Program-made: the position numbers and the translations under genes | In this document: positions 7,967 to 16,912 of the stretch, piece after piece | How positions within the stretch are numbered: position 1 is the first letter of the stretch | How the letters are laid out: each line of letters starts with the position of its first letter | The notes under the pieces: generated by a model | What the model was told of the DNA's origin: nothing | What the model saw: the letters and a program-made list of their open reading frames with translations, nothing else | The model's database searches: none | Source of the DNA: Mucilaginibacter_A sp964251965 | Lineage (GTDB): Bacteria; Bacteroidota; Bacteroidia; Sphingobacteriales; Sphingobacteriaceae | Assembly (NCBI GenBank): GCA_964251965.1 | Contig: CAXULQ010000001.1 | Location: 372,001-436,000 of the forward strand | Direction: 5' to 3' | DNA length: 64,000 nt

Positions 7967-8236
7967 CTATTTGATTATTTGGTTAAAGTAACCTTTAATC
8001 ATTGTATGTCCCGGATCTTCTCCAAAATATGCCATGCCTTCGATATACAATTCATCATTAACTTTGATAATTTTGTGGCTGTTATCGGCGGCCATTTTGT
8101 AACCAATTTCAGCTAAGTCTTTTTTGCAATTTGCAACCGCATCACTTTTAATAAAAGGCGTGCTGATGGTTAAATGGTTTGTTGTTTCAAAACTGATATT
8201 TTCAATTTTGAAAGAATAGAAAATGACTTTGTTCAT
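7967..8236 (-). CDS. Small conserved-looking protein of unknown function
   Basis: 89 aa, soluble, no signal peptide or recognised domain. It is acidic/amphipathic, with the central sequence CKKDLAEIGYKMAADNSHKIIKVNDELYIEG suggesting a small alpha/beta fold. It is the first gene of the unit leading to HupE/UreJ-like and M1 peptidase genes (17-bp gap) and is divergent from DUF6702. Not recognised. Codon use looks normal and the spacing fits a real gene, but a function cannot be offered. Confidence 0.55.
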   Translation of the reverse strand: MNKVIFYSFKIENISFETTNHLTISTPFIKSDAVANCKKDLAEIGYKMAADNSHKIIKVNDELYIEGMAYFGEDPGHTMIKGYFNQIIK

Positions 8237-8291
8237 AAAAATGAGTTTTAATTTTTAAATAATGTGAAGCTTTAGTACCTAAATTGATGCG

Positions 8292-8301
8292 TAAAAACAG
8301 C
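8292..8301 (-). repeat. GT-variant motif copy between the small gene and DUF6702
   Basis: Read on the minus strand, GCTGTTTTTACGC is preceded by AAT and followed by an AT-rich tail ending in ATTTAGG. It lies in the divergent promoter region. Confidence 0.5.
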
Positions 8302-8357
8302 ATTAGCAATTGTACATAATTATAGCTTTTTTTGAATGATAATTCCTATTCGTTTTA

Positions 8358-8837
8358 ATGATGTTACAACTTTTTCTAATCTCCTGGTTTCACATTTTCC
8401 ATCCGTTTTTTGTAAGCGTTACGGAAATCAAACAAAACACAAGCAATCATTCCATTGAAATTAGTTGCCGAATGTTTTATGATGATTTGGAAAAAGCCCT
8501 GGAAAAACAATATCACGTACAAATCGACATTGTAAAACCGAAAGACAAAGCGCAAATCAACAAGCTCATCAATGATTATGTAAAGAAGCATTTGCTTATC
8601 CGTGCCGATGGAAAAGTTTTAAATCTAAATTTTATTGGTTATGAAATTCAGGAAGACGGTGCCTGGAGCTACTTTGAAGTTAAAGGAATTAATGCGGTAA
8701 AAGAAGTGCAAGTGCATGATGATTTGCTTTTTGAGCAGCATCCGGAGCAAATCAATATGATGCATGTGATCGTAAACAACCAAAGAAAAAGCACCAAGGT
8801 AGATAACCCTGATGCTGATGCCACTTTTAAATTTTAG
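8358..8837 (+). CDS. DUF6702 family protein
   Basis: 159 aa. It begins with a hydrophobic segment (MMLQLFLISWFHIFHPFF) and the family hallmark HPFFVSVTEI, followed by ISCRMFYDDLEKALEKQYHVQID. The C-terminal part (WSYFEVKGI, LLFEQHPEQINMMHV) also fits DUF6702. Such proteins occur next to HupE/UreJ-like proteins and M1 peptidases in Bacteroidota and are predicted periplasmic or membrane-associated. Here the gene is divergent from that set across 121 bp, so the three probably function together. Molecular role unknown. Confidence 0.82.
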   Translation: MMLQLFLISWFHIFHPFFVSVTEIKQNTSNHSIEISCRMFYDDLEKALEKQYHVQIDIVKPKDKAQINKLINDYVKKHLLIRADGKVLNLNFIGYEIQEDGAWSYFEVKGINAVKEVQVHDDLLFEQHPEQINMMHVIVNNQRKSTKVDNPDADATFKF

Positions 8838-8848
8838 TTTTTGCTGAT

Positions 8849-8858
8849 GCTTCTTTTA
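8849..8858 (+). repeat. Dispersed motif copy after DUF6702
   Basis: GATGCTTCTTTTATTGCC is followed by TAAAAATT: a full-length copy with tail, 12 bp past the DUF6702 stop and just before the convergent end of the GH1-like gene. Confidence 0.7.
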
Positions 8859-8869
8859 TTGCCTAAAAA

Positions 8870-10069
8870 TTAAGGCGTATAGTTTAAGCTGTAAGAATCT
8901 TCTTCCATTACATTTTTCCAATCTTTAATCAGGTTTTTGTAGGCTTCTCCAACCGGGCGTATTTTTCGGTCTAAATCATACAAACCTAAAGCATTAACAT
9001 TGCCATTATTTTGTCGTAGAGCAGTATCCCAATCTACCTGGTCCAGCAAACCATACCAGGTAAAACCAACAATCGGGAAACCGTCCTGCTTAAAGCGATA
9101 TAAGTTTGCCCATTCTTTTTGCAGCCATGCGACAGAACTTGGTTCGGCAATGTTAGTTTCTGTGTGCATTACGGGCAATCGGTAACGGGTATAATATTGT
9201 TGAGTGATTACATAATAACCAAAAATTTCTCCGGCGGGACTGGTAGAGCCATCTGCATGAACAATATGTTCGTTGGTAACATAATAATCTGTGCCCATAA
9301 TACATTTTCCACGGATCTTGTTGTTCATAAACCATTCATATTCCGCATCTGTCATTCCGTTTTCAATCAAATATTTATAGTGAGGGACTTTGATGGAATG
9401 CGCGTAAGAAAGATCAAGCGATAAGTATCTTTTCAGGTTCAAAAAATCTGCTAATTTACAGCAGGAAGGATCTTCGGCATGAAAATATTCTGATGATTCG
9501 CTTTGAATAAATGTTACATCAGGCTGCACTCTTTCAATCGCTTCCATCGCCAGCACATTAGCTTTGCACAAGTGTTTTAAAGCAGTAACAAAACCAATAT
9601 CGGTATTCAAGCTTTCGTTCCACCAGCCGTACTGGCCCGAAAAAGAAGCGGTAACAAAAATTTCGTTTACCGGCGTATAATATTTAAGGTGAGGATAACG
9701 GTTTGCAAAAGCCAAAGCGTATTCTGCAAAGTATTGAGGAAAATCAGGGTTTTGGAAACTATCGATCCAATCCGGAACACCGAAATGGCAGAGATCAACA
9801 ATAGGTGTAATGTGCAGTTCTCTTAAAGCGTTAAAAGTGTCATCCGCGAAAGTCCAATTGTACTGGCCAGGACCGATATGGGTAGAATAATAAGGCGGGC
9901 CATAACGTAAAAACTCAACACCTATTTCCTTAACTAATTTAAAATCTTCCTGCCATCTTTTGTAATGGCCGGTTTTTTCCAATTCGTCCACCCTTATCTT
10001 TTTTCCATCGATAAAAACAGTAGGATAACTGTTTTCGATACCAGTGGCAAACATAAACTTGCTCTTCAT
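8870..10069 (-). CDS. GH1-like glycoside hydrolase
   Basis: 399 aa, no signal peptide, predicted (beta/alpha)8 barrel of clan GH-A. The acid/base glutamate is in TPVNEIF (about residue 136) and the nucleophile candidate in MHTETNI (about residue 303). The spacing fits retaining glycosidases, but the motifs differ from canonical GH1 (T-x-NEP and ITENG), and the protein is shorter than the usual 440-480 aa. FLRYGPPYYSTHIGPGQYNWTFAD near residue 55 is the familiar GH1 strand 2-3 region. The substrate (a beta-glucoside or beta-galactoside) cannot be told. It is adjacent to an SDR reading the same way, 13 bp apart, suggesting cytoplasmic sugar processing. Confidence 0.75.
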   Translation of the reverse strand: MKSKFMFATGIENSYPTVFIDGKKIRVDELEKTGHYKRWQEDFKLVKEIGVEFLRYGPPYYSTHIGPGQYNWTFADDTFNALRELHITPIVDLCHFGVPDWIDSFQNPDFPQYFAEYALAFANRYPHLKYYTPVNEIFVTASFSGQYGWWNESLNTDIGFVTALKHLCKANVLAMEAIERVQPDVTFIQSESSEYFHAEDPSCCKLADFLNLKRYLSLDLSYAHSIKVPHYKYLIENGMTDAEYEWFMNNKIRGKCIMGTDYYVTNEHIVHADGSTSPAGEIFGYYVITQQYYTRYRLPVMHTETNIAEPSSVAWLQKEWANLYRFKQDGFPIVGFTWYGLLDQVDWDTALRQNNGNVNALGLYDLDRKIRPVGEAYKNLIKDWKNVMEEDSYSLNYTP

Positions 10070-10082
10070 AAAATGTATATTG

Positions 10083-10811
10083 TTATAATATATCTAACCG
10101 GTTACCGTCCACCACTAAAGTTGTACCGTTAACATACGAAGCTTCATCAGAAGCCATAAAGCAAATGGCCGCAGCCAACTCTTCGGGCTTGCCTACGGTG
10201 CCTTCCATCCTTTCAACACCATCTTTTATGTTTGGGTTGGACCATAACATCGGCGTATCAACCGCTCCCGGTGCCACACAATTGAAACGTGCTTGCGCAG
10301 GTTTATATTCCAAACTTAAGCCGCGGGTAAATGCTTCCATTCCGCCTTTTGAAGTTGCGTAAGGCAAAACATCAGGCGTAGTTTGAAAAGCGTGGACAGA
10401 ACTTACGTTGACTACAGCACCATTTGTCATGTGAGGAATGCTGTATTTACAGAATAAAAACACCGATTTTAAATTGATGTTCATCACCTTGTCCCAATCG
10501 CTTTCTTCCAAATCAACAATTTTGGTAAAAGTCATAAAGGCGGCGTTGTTTACCAAAATGTCAATCCTGTTGTATTTTTCAATTACTTGTCCAACGCAAC
10601 TTTTAATGTCTGCAGCAATACCAACATCTGCTTTAATAAAATCAGCATTACCTTTATGCTGCCTGATCATTTCTACCGTGTCCTTGCCATGCTGCTCATC
10701 CCGGTCAACAACTATTACCGTTCCGCCTTCGGATGCAAAACGCAAACAAGTTGCACGTCCAATTCCGGAACCTCCTCCGGTTACCAAACAAATTTTATTT
10801 TCAAACCTCAT
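10083..10811 (-). CDS. SDR-family oxidoreductase (classical type)
   Basis: 242 aa Rossmann fold. The NAD(P)-binding TGGGSGIG is at residues 11-18, D-R at the end of strand 2 (VVVDRDE) suggests NAD preference, and NNAA lies near 88-91. The catalytic Ser (NVSSVHA) and YATSK lie near 137 and 151. The substrate is not predictable from sequence; many similar proteins are annotated glucose 1-dehydrogenase-like. Placed between the pentose-phosphate cluster and a GH1-like hydrolase, it may act on a sugar released by the hydrolase (inference). A terminator separates it from pgl, so it starts its own unit with the hydrolase. Confidence 0.85.
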   Translation of the reverse strand: MRFENKICLVTGGGSGIGRATCLRFASEGGTVIVVDRDEQHGKDTVEMIRQHKGNADFIKADVGIAADIKSCVGQVIEKYNRIDILVNNAAFMTFTKIVDLEESDWDKVMNINLKSVFLFCKYSIPHMTNGAVVNVSSVHAFQTTPDVLPYATSKGGMEAFTRGLSLEYKPAQARFNCVAPGAVDTPMLWSNPNIKDGVERMEGTVGKPEELAAAICFMASDEASYVNGTTLVVDGNRLDIL

Positions 10812-10880
10812 ATAAAAATTTTCGCCTCAGCTTTGTATGGATGCAAGACGTGCCAGTAAAACTATTTGTTTATCAAAACG

Positions 10881-10920
10881 AAAAAAAAGCGATAGTTTGA
10901 CAAAACCATCGCTTTTTAAG
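10881..10920. terminator. Bidirectional-looking terminator after pgl
   Basis: AAAAAGCGAT (10884-10893) pairs with ATCGCTTTTT (10908-10917). On the minus strand it ends the pentose-phosphate operon, 35 bp after the pgl stop and before the SDR gene. Confidence 0.75.
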
Positions 10921-10943
10921 ATTGATAACAAATTTTTTACCGA

Positions 10944-10953
10944 TAAAAACAGT
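10944..10953 (-). repeat. GT-variant motif copy just past the pgl stop
   Basis: Read on the minus strand: GATACTGTTTTTATCGG followed directly by TAAAAAATTTG. This is one of the best copies showing that the GT variant has the same A-rich tail as the TC form. Confidence 0.65.
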
Positions 10954-10954
10954 A

Positions 10955-11698
10955 TCAGGAATTTTTATTTTGAAGTAAACTGGCCGCAGCTTCATCCAAA
11001 AACCACTGCACATCGCCTTGTTCCGGTTTAATTAATTGAGCTGGATATTCTTCCACATTGCTGTTATCTTCCAAAACATGATGAACAGCTTCTGCCTTAC
11101 CAGCGCCATAAAGTAAAAAAGCAATATGATGTGCAGCGTTAATCATGGCGGCGGTCATGGAAATGCGGTAAACCTTTTGATCTTCCAGATAAACGGCCTT
11201 TACTGAAGATTCCTGATCGTGCAAAATTGGCGTATGCGGAAAAAGAGAAGCTGTGTGCGAATTATCGCCCAAGCCTAATAAAACCAAATCAAACCTTGCA
11301 TTATAAGGTTTAAAATGAGTATAAACAGCGGAAGCATAAGCTTCGGCAGCTTCACCGGCAGGCAAGGTTGTATTGACTGAAATTATTTGAGAGGCAGGAA
11401 TTTGAAGCGGATCAAACAATGCTTTTTTTACCATTAAAAAATTACTATCGGGATGCTCGGCAGGAACATAACGTTCATCGCCAAAAAAGAAATAAACCTT
11501 GTCCCACTCTACCTTTTCTTTATAATCGGGCGAAGACAGCATTTCGTACAGCTTTTTCGGCGAACTTCCGCCAGAAAGCGAAATGTTGAAAATGCCATTT
11601 TCTGCAATGGATTGATCAGCAATTTCAATCAGATAATCTGCAATACTATTTAGCACTTCTGCTTCGGTCGAAAATATATTTAATTTAGGCTGCTGCAT
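10955..11698 (-). CDS. pgl: 6-phosphogluconolactonase (DevB type)
   Basis: 247 aa from ATG 11698. It hydrolyses 6-phosphoglucono-delta-lactone in the oxidative pentose-phosphate pathway. Visible family motifs are SLSGGSSPKKLYEML (about 38-52), FFFGDERYVPAEHPDSNF, and LLGLGDNSHTASLFP with the catalytic-site histidine. The chosen ATG lies 2 bp after the zwf stop. A longer start at 11728 would overlap zwf and add ten untypical residues. It is the last gene of the pentose-phosphate operon, followed by a terminator. Confidence 0.93.
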   Translation of the reverse strand: MQQPKLNIFSTEAEVLNSIADYLIEIADQSIAENGIFNISLSGGSSPKKLYEMLSSPDYKEKVEWDKVYFFFGDERYVPAEHPDSNFLMVKKALFDPLQIPASQIISVNTTLPAGEAAEAYASAVYTHFKPYNARFDLVLLGLGDNSHTASLFPHTPILHDQESSVKAVYLEDQKVYRISMTAAMINAAHHIAFLLYGAGKAEAVHHVLEDNSNVEEYPAQLIKPEQGDVQWFLDEAAASLLQNKNS

Positions 11699-11700
11699 TA

Positions 11701-13218
11701 TTATTCTTTTTTGGAAAGCGTGAACCAATGGAAACCATCACGCGCGATTAAGGCTTCTGCCACTTCCGGCCCCCAGGAATCGGAAGAATAGTTTGGAAAC
11801 TTGGAGCTTTTATTGGATTCCCAAACATCTAATATTGGCATAATCAAAGCCCATGCAGCTTCCACTTGATCTGCCCGCATAAACAAAGTTTGGTCGCCTT
11901 GCATAGTATCCAATATCAAAGTTTCGTAAGCTTCGGGTGCCTGGTTATCATAAGTGCCTTTATAATCAAAAACCATATCAACGGTATTGATCACCATATC
12001 CACGCCCGGCCTTTTTGCCTGTACTTGGAAACGGATACTCATTTCGGGTTGTATGCTGATGATCAAGCGGTTTTGCTGCCAGCTATCTGTTGACTCGGAA
12101 GGGAAAACCAAATGCGGCACGTCTTTAAATTGAATAGTAATAACTGAGGCAGATTGGTGCAGCCTTTTGCCAGTACGAACATAAAACGGAACGCCTTGCC
12201 AACGCCAGTTATCTACAAAAAACTTTACTGCGGCAAACGTTTCCGTGTTAGAATCCGGCTTAACTTTAGCTTCCTGACGATAACCCGGCACTTCTTTGCC
12301 TTCTATCCAGCCTTTACCATACTGTCCGCGAACTGCAGAATCTTTAATATTTTCTGAGGTGAAAGGACGCATGGCACGTAGTACATCTACTTTTTTGTTA
12401 CGGATTTCATCTGCATCGAAATTTACCGGGACTTCTGTAGCCACTAAACAAAGTAACTGCAAAATGTGGTTTTGTATCATATCGCGCATGGCTCCTGCGC
12501 CTTCGTAATAATCTCCGCGGTCTGCCACACCTAACTGTTCTGTAACCGAAATTTGCACATGTTGAATATAATTTCTGTTCCAAAGTGGCTCCATCAACAA
12601 ATTAGCAAACCGAAAAGTGAGGATATTTTGAACTGTTTCTTTTCCTAAATAATGGTCGATCCGGTAAATCTGTTTTTCCTGAAAAATCCCTGCTAATAAA
12701 CTGTTTAGTGATTTGGCAGATTCTAAATTATGGCCAAAAGGTTTTTCAATTACAATTCTGGTTTTCTCTGGGTTGGTGGCCAGTTTACTTTTAGAAATAT
12801 TTTCAGCAATGATCGGAAAAAACTGAGGTGCAACTGCTAAATAATAAATCACATTTGCTTCCAAGTTCCAATCGGTTTCGAATTTTTTAATCAGGTTTCC
12901 AAATTCGTTATAAGTCTCGGCATCGTTTAAGTCTGCTTCCTGATAAATAATATTATCAGAAAATTTTTTCCACTGCTCCGGGTTTGCTTTTCCATTACGC
13001 GAAAACTGGTTAATGCCTTCTAATAACTTCTCTTTGAAATCATCGTTGGAAAGTTTTGTTCTGCCAGTGCCAATGATAGAAAAATGATCTGGCAGCCAAT
13101 TGTCCAAAAATAAATTATAAAGTGCAGGGGTTATTTTACGCCAGTTTAGATCTCCTGTTCCGCCAAAAATCACAAATACGGTTGGCTGATCTTTGGTTAA
13201 TTTCATGGTCTTGTTCAA
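11701..13218 (-). CDS. zwf: Glucose-6-phosphate 1-dehydrogenase
   Basis: 505 aa. It oxidises glucose 6-phosphate with NAD(P)+. The N-terminal dinucleotide motif is FGGTGDLNWRKI, and the active-site signature RIDHYLGKETVQN lies near residues 180-192. VIEKPFGHNL is the substrate-binding region and the length is standard. ATG 13218 or the in-frame ATG at 13206 (MKLTKDQ) are both possible. It sits between gnd and pgl on the same strand, giving the full oxidative branch in pathway-related order. A dispersed-motif copy lies in the 36-bp gap from gnd. Confidence 0.95.
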   Translation of the reverse strand: MNKTMKLTKDQPTVFVIFGGTGDLNWRKITPALYNLFLDNWLPDHFSIIGTGRTKLSNDDFKEKLLEGINQFSRNGKANPEQWKKFSDNIIYQEADLNDAETYNEFGNLIKKFETDWNLEANVIYYLAVAPQFFPIIAENISKSKLATNPEKTRIVIEKPFGHNLESAKSLNSLLAGIFQEKQIYRIDHYLGKETVQNILTFRFANLLMEPLWNRNYIQHVQISVTEQLGVADRGDYYEGAGAMRDMIQNHILQLLCLVATEVPVNFDADEIRNKKVDVLRAMRPFTSENIKDSAVRGQYGKGWIEGKEVPGYRQEAKVKPDSNTETFAAVKFFVDNWRWQGVPFYVRTGKRLHQSASVITIQFKDVPHLVFPSESTDSWQQNRLIISIQPEMSIRFQVQAKRPGVDMVINTVDMVFDYKGTYDNQAPEAYETLILDTMQGDQTLFMRADQVEAAWALIMPILDVWESNKSSKFPNYSSDSWGPEVAEALIARDGFHWFTLSKKE

Positions 13219-13241
13219 AATAAATATTTAAAAATAGCCGG

Positions 13242-13251
13242 TAAAAGAAGC
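13242..13251 (-). repeat. Dispersed motif copy between gnd and zwf
   Basis: On the minus strand it reads CATGCTTCTTTTACCGGC and occupies most of the 36-bp gap, starting 3 bp after the gnd stop. Confidence 0.65.
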
Positions 13252-13254
13252 ATG

Positions 13255-14691
13255 TTAATTATTGGTTTTTGCAGAAGGTATTGCTTGCCATTCGGTATGG
13301 AAAACGCCTTCCTGACCAATAAGTTCATAAGTATGGGCACCAAAATAATCGCGTTGTGCCTGGATGAGGTTAGAAGGCAAATTCTTTGTTTTGAAAGTAT
13401 CAAAGTAACTTAAACAGGAAACATAACCGGGAATTGAAATTCCTGCTTTTACAGCAGCAGCAATGACCGACCGTATTCCGTTTTGTGTTTCTTTGATTAA
13501 ACTTTGCACACTTTCATCCAGCAAAAGCAATTCTAAATTGTCATTATGATGATAAGCTTTGGTAATTATACTTAAAAATTCTGAACGGATAATACAACCG
13601 CCGCGCCAGATACTTGCAATATCGCCCAAGTCTAACTTGTAATGATAATCCAAGGATGCTTTAAAAAGCATGTGCATTCCTTGTGTATAAGTAATGATGG
13701 TATTAAAATACAAAGCTTGCTCTAACAATTCTAAAAACCCGTCTTTATTTTCTGACAGTAAAGAAAGCTTTTCATTGTAACTTTCAGATAGTTTTATCCT
13801 CAGTGATTTGTATTTAGAAAGGTCGCGCATAGAAACTGCAGTATCAATAGTTGGCACCGGAAGTTCCAAGTCCATTGCAACTTGCGAAGTCCATTTACCG
13901 GTTCCTTTGGCGCGGGCTTCATCTTTTATATCATTTAAAAGAAGTCCGTCTGTTCCTTCTTTTTTATAAGCAAAAATATCTTTGGTTATATCAAGCAAAT
14001 ATGATTTTAACCTGCCCGTGTTCCATTTTTCAAATACTTGTTGTATGGATTGATCGTCTAATTGTAACCCGTTTTTCATCAAACCATAAGTTTCTGCAAT
14101 TAATTGCATCAACCCATATTCAATGCCATTATGCACCATTTTTACAAAATGGCCGGAAGCACCAGGACCGATATAAGTAACGCAAGGTTGATTTTCTACC
14201 TTTGCGGCAATGGCTTCAAATATTTCTTTTACGTGTGCGTAAGCTTCTTTATCTCCGCCTGGCATCATGCTTGGGCCTTTACGTGCACCTTCTTCCCCAC
14301 CAGAAATCCCCATTCCGAAAAAGTGCAGTTTTTTAGAATTAAGATATTCCACCCGCCTGTTTGTATCCGTAAAATGAGAGTTTCCACCATCAATAATTAT
14401 ATCGCCTTCTTCCATAAATGGCAATAAATCTTCAATTACACTATCCACAATTTTACCGGCAGGAACCAGCATCATTAAAGCTCGCGGCGTTTCCAAACTG
14501 CTTACAAATTCCTGTAAAACTTTAAAACCTTTTACAGGTTTTCCTTCGCCTTCTTTTCCAAGTAAAGCTAATTTATCAACGTCTTTATCGTACCCGGCTC
14601 CAGAGAAACCATGGTCAACCATATTTAGCAGTAAGTTTCTGCCCATGGTTCCAAGTCCGATCATTCCAAATCTATATTTACTGTCTGGCAT
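13255..14691 (-). CDS. gnd: 6-phosphogluconate dehydrogenase, decarboxylating
   Basis: 478 aa. It converts 6-phosphogluconate to ribulose 5-phosphate and CO2. An N-terminal Rossmann motif GLGTMGRNLLLNM, GISGGEEGARKGPSMMPGG (about 130-148) and the catalytic KMVHNGIEYGLMQ are present, as is the IIR-SEFL C-terminal domain core. The length matches the long NADP-dependent type. It is 11 bp downstream of the HAD gene. Confidence 0.95.
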   Translation of the reverse strand: MPDSKYRFGMIGLGTMGRNLLLNMVDHGFSGAGYDKDVDKLALLGKEGEGKPVKGFKVLQEFVSSLETPRALMMLVPAGKIVDSVIEDLLPFMEEGDIIIDGGNSHFTDTNRRVEYLNSKKLHFFGMGISGGEEGARKGPSMMPGGDKEAYAHVKEIFEAIAAKVENQPCVTYIGPGASGHFVKMVHNGIEYGLMQLIAETYGLMKNGLQLDDQSIQQVFEKWNTGRLKSYLLDITKDIFAYKKEGTDGLLLNDIKDEARAKGTGKWTSQVAMDLELPVPTIDTAVSMRDLSKYKSLRIKLSESYNEKLSLLSENKDGFLELLEQALYFNTIITYTQGMHMLFKASLDYHYKLDLGDIASIWRGGCIIRSEFLSIITKAYHHNDNLELLLLDESVQSLIKETQNGIRSVIAAAVKAGISIPGYVSCLSYFDTFKTKNLPSNLIQAQRDYFGAHTYELIGQEGVFHTEWQAIPSAKTNN

Positions 14692-14702
14692 TGTTTTTAT
14701 AA

Positions 14703-15323
14703 TTAAAATTGTGATTTAATATTCTCTAAAATTTGTTTTGTAGTTTCAAAGTTTACATGCTGAAAAACATTAATCCCTGTCCTTCTTGCGGCTTCAACTA
14801 ACATTGGCCGGTCATCGAAATAGTAACATTGTTGCGGACTTGCTTGTGCAATTCCCATGGCCAATTTAAAAATAGATGGATCTGGTTTTCGCATTCCAAC
14901 TTCGCAGGAAGAAACAAAGGCATCAAAACAATGGTGCAGGCCGAATTTTTTAATGCGGTAATCGTTCAACTCTTTTCCTTCATTGTTTAGGGAAATGATA
15001 CGAAACCCACAATCTTTTTTCCAATTTACCAACCATTGCAACAAGTTTGGAAGTTCTTTTGATTCAGAAAAGATAAAAGATTTAAAATCTTCCCGGGTAA
15101 AATTTCTGGGACGGTTAAAAACAACTGTATCCAAATATTCATCCAAAGTAATCTTACCGATTTCATAAATATTAAAAATAAGATTATGCAGTGCTTCCAT
15201 TTCCGCATAATCTATTTCAAATATTTTTGCTGCCAATTGTCGTGATTCATGTCCCCAACCATTTGTCAATAAAACACCGCCAACATCCAGAAACAATATT
15301 TTTGGATAACTTGCTTCCATCAC
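14703..15323 (-). CDS. HAD-superfamily hydrolase, YihX-like
   Basis: 206 aa. HAD motif I is FLDVGGVLL: the nucleophile Asp is present and the +2 position is Gly, as in the YihX-type sugar phosphatases. Motif II is in RIISLNNE, motif III Lys in GMRKPDPSIF, motif IV in YYFDDRPMLVEAA. A helical cap lies at residues 20-95. It is embedded between tal and gnd with 6- and 11-bp gaps, so a sugar phosphate from this pathway is a reasonable substrate guess, but specificity is not readable from sequence. Confidence 0.82.
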   Translation of the reverse strand: MMEASYPKILFLDVGGVLLTNGWGHESRQLAAKIFEIDYAEMEALHNLIFNIYEIGKITLDEYLDTVVFNRPRNFTREDFKSFIFSESKELPNLLQWLVNWKKDCGFRIISLNNEGKELNDYRIKKFGLHHCFDAFVSSCEVGMRKPDPSIFKLAMGIAQASPQQCYYFDDRPMLVEAARRTGINVFQHVNFETTKQILENIKSQF

Positions 15324-15329
15324 TTTAGT

Positions 15330-16430
15330 TTAAGCTAAAGTTTTTTGCTTTTGCGTTTCAATCGCAGCCAACAACTTGTCGTATGGTTTATTGAATTTTT
15401 CAATACCTTCATCTTCCAATTGTTGTGTGATGGCATCAATATCGATACCAGCTTCTTTTATCTGCGCTAAAACTTGTGTTGCTTTATCAAGATCGGTTTC
15501 CAAAGTATTGGCAGCATTTCCATGATCGCGGAAAGCTTCCAAAGTTTCCATTGGAACCGTATCAACAGTATCTTTTCCAATCAAAGCTTCTACATATTTT
15601 ACATCAGAAAAAGCAGGGTCTTTGCTGCCGGTACTTGCCCAAAGCAAACGCTGTGGTTTAGCGCCTTTTTCTTCTAATTTTTTCCAGCGGTCTGTACTGA
15701 AAACTTTTTTATAAATTTCGTATGCCTTTTTTGCAGATGCAATGGCTACTTCACCTTTTAAATTGTCTAATCCTTTTTCTTTTAATAAAGGATCAACGGC
15801 AACATCAATACGGCTCAAAAAGAAACTGGCCACAGAAGAAACATATTCGATTGCTTTACCGGCGGCAGCACGTTCTTCCAAACCTGCAATGTATGCTTCT
15901 GTAACGGCTTCGTATCTTTCCAAACCAAAAAGCAAGGTTACGTTAATGTTTAAACCTTCTGCAATACATTTTTGGATGGCCGGCAAACCTTCTTTCGTTC
16001 CCGGAATTTTAATCATCACGTTGTCTTTATGCACCGCTTTCCAAAGTTCCAAAGCTTGTTTGGTTGTTGCTTCGGTATCGGTTGCAAAACGCGGGGAAAC
16101 TTCCAGGCTTACATAACCGTCAGCTCCTTTTACGCCTTCTTCATAAACCTGCATAAACAAATCGGAAGCGCGTTTAATATCTTCTACCGCAACGCCGTAA
16201 AAAATATCATCGTTGCTTTTGCCTTCTTTAGCTAATTTAACAATATCTTCATCATAATCAGAACTGCTGCTGAAAGCTTTTTCAAAAATTGCCGGGTTTG
16301 AGGTTACGCCTCTTATGCCGTCTTCGGTTATTAATTTCTGCATATCGCCGGAATCCATAATTCTGCGGTCGATAAAATCAAGCCAGATACTCTGACCTAA
16401 TTCATGTATTTGTTTTACTCTATTTGCCAT
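15330..16430 (-). CDS. tal: Transaldolase (TalB/long bacterial type)
   Basis: 366 aa. It transfers the dihydroxyacetone unit between sedoheptulose 7-phosphate and glyceraldehyde 3-phosphate. GVTSNPAIFEKAF near residue 40 and VMIKIPGTKEGLPAI near 140 carry the family motifs, the latter with the Schiff-base lysine. SFFLSRIDVAVD is also typical. The length fits the actinobacterial/cyanobacterial-type subfamily. It lies 21 bp downstream of rpiB, and the gap contains a forward copy of the dispersed motif. Confidence 0.94.
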   Translation of the reverse strand: MANRVKQIHELGQSIWLDFIDRRIMDSGDMQKLITEDGIRGVTSNPAIFEKAFSSSSDYDEDIVKLAKEGKSNDDIFYGVAVEDIKRASDLFMQVYEEGVKGADGYVSLEVSPRFATDTEATTKQALELWKAVHKDNVMIKIPGTKEGLPAIQKCIAEGLNINVTLLFGLERYEAVTEAYIAGLEERAAAGKAIEYVSSVASFFLSRIDVAVDPLLKEKGLDNLKGEVAIASAKKAYEIYKKVFSTDRWKKLEEKGAKPQRLLWASTGSKDPAFSDVKYVEALIGKDTVDTVPMETLEAFRDHGNAANTLETDLDKATQVLAQIKEAGIDIDAITQQLEDEGIEKFNKPYDKLLAAIETQKQKTLA

Positions 16431-16436
16431 GATAAT

Positions 16437-16446
16437 ACTTCTTTTA
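16437..16446 (+). repeat. Dispersed motif copy between rpiB and tal
   Basis: AATACTTCTTTTAT fills most of the 21-bp space in front of the tal start (which reads the other way), showing that the motif can sit in leader sequences in either direction. Confidence 0.6.
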
Positions 16447-16451
16447 TAAGG

Positions 16452-16895
16452 TTATTTTTCTATTTGATGTACTTTTTCCAGCCGGCGCAAATGCCGTTCT
16501 GCGCCAATAAATTCGGCTTTTAAAAATGAGGTTACCAGTTCCTGCGCTACGTTAAAGCCAACTACACGTCCGCCAATCGTCATTACGTTCATATCATCAT
16601 CTTCCACGCCTTGATGGGCAGAAAAATGATCGGTAATTAAAGCCGCACGCACGCCATGAACTTTGTTGGCCGCAATGCAGGCACCAACGCCGCTGCCGCA
16701 AACCGCAATTCCGCGTTCCACTTCTTTGTTGGCAACAGCTTTGGCTAAAGGAATTACATAATCAGGAAAATCATCTGACTGAACCAATGAATCGGCACCA
16801 AAATCTACCACTTCGTGGCCCAAACCTTTTAAATAATCCCGCAGCATTTCCTTTAACTCAAAACCACCATGATCTGCTGAAATTCCAACTTTCAT
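16452..16895 (-). CDS. rpiB: Ribose-5-phosphate isomerase B
   Basis: 147 aa. It interconverts ribulose 5-phosphate and ribose 5-phosphate. The N-terminal GISADHGGFELKE, AVCGSGVGACIAANK with the catalytic cysteine (about residue 66), and DDDMNVMTIGGRVVG are all RpiB/LacAB hallmarks. It lies between tkt and tal. A large palindrome occupies its 5' leader on the tkt side. Confidence 0.95.
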   Translation of the reverse strand: MKVGISADHGGFELKEMLRDYLKGLGHEVVDFGADSLVQSDDFPDYVIPLAKAVANKEVERGIAVCGSGVGACIAANKVHGVRAALITDHFSAHQGVEDDDMNVMTIGGRVVGFNVAQELVTSFLKAEFIGAERHLRRLEKVHQIEK

Positions 16896-16912
16896 TTTTA
16901 TTGATTTTAGGT

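Noticed and set aside
15742..16116. 124-aa ORF on the plus strand
   Set aside because: Antisense to tal, which has complete catalytic motifs; a shadow frame.
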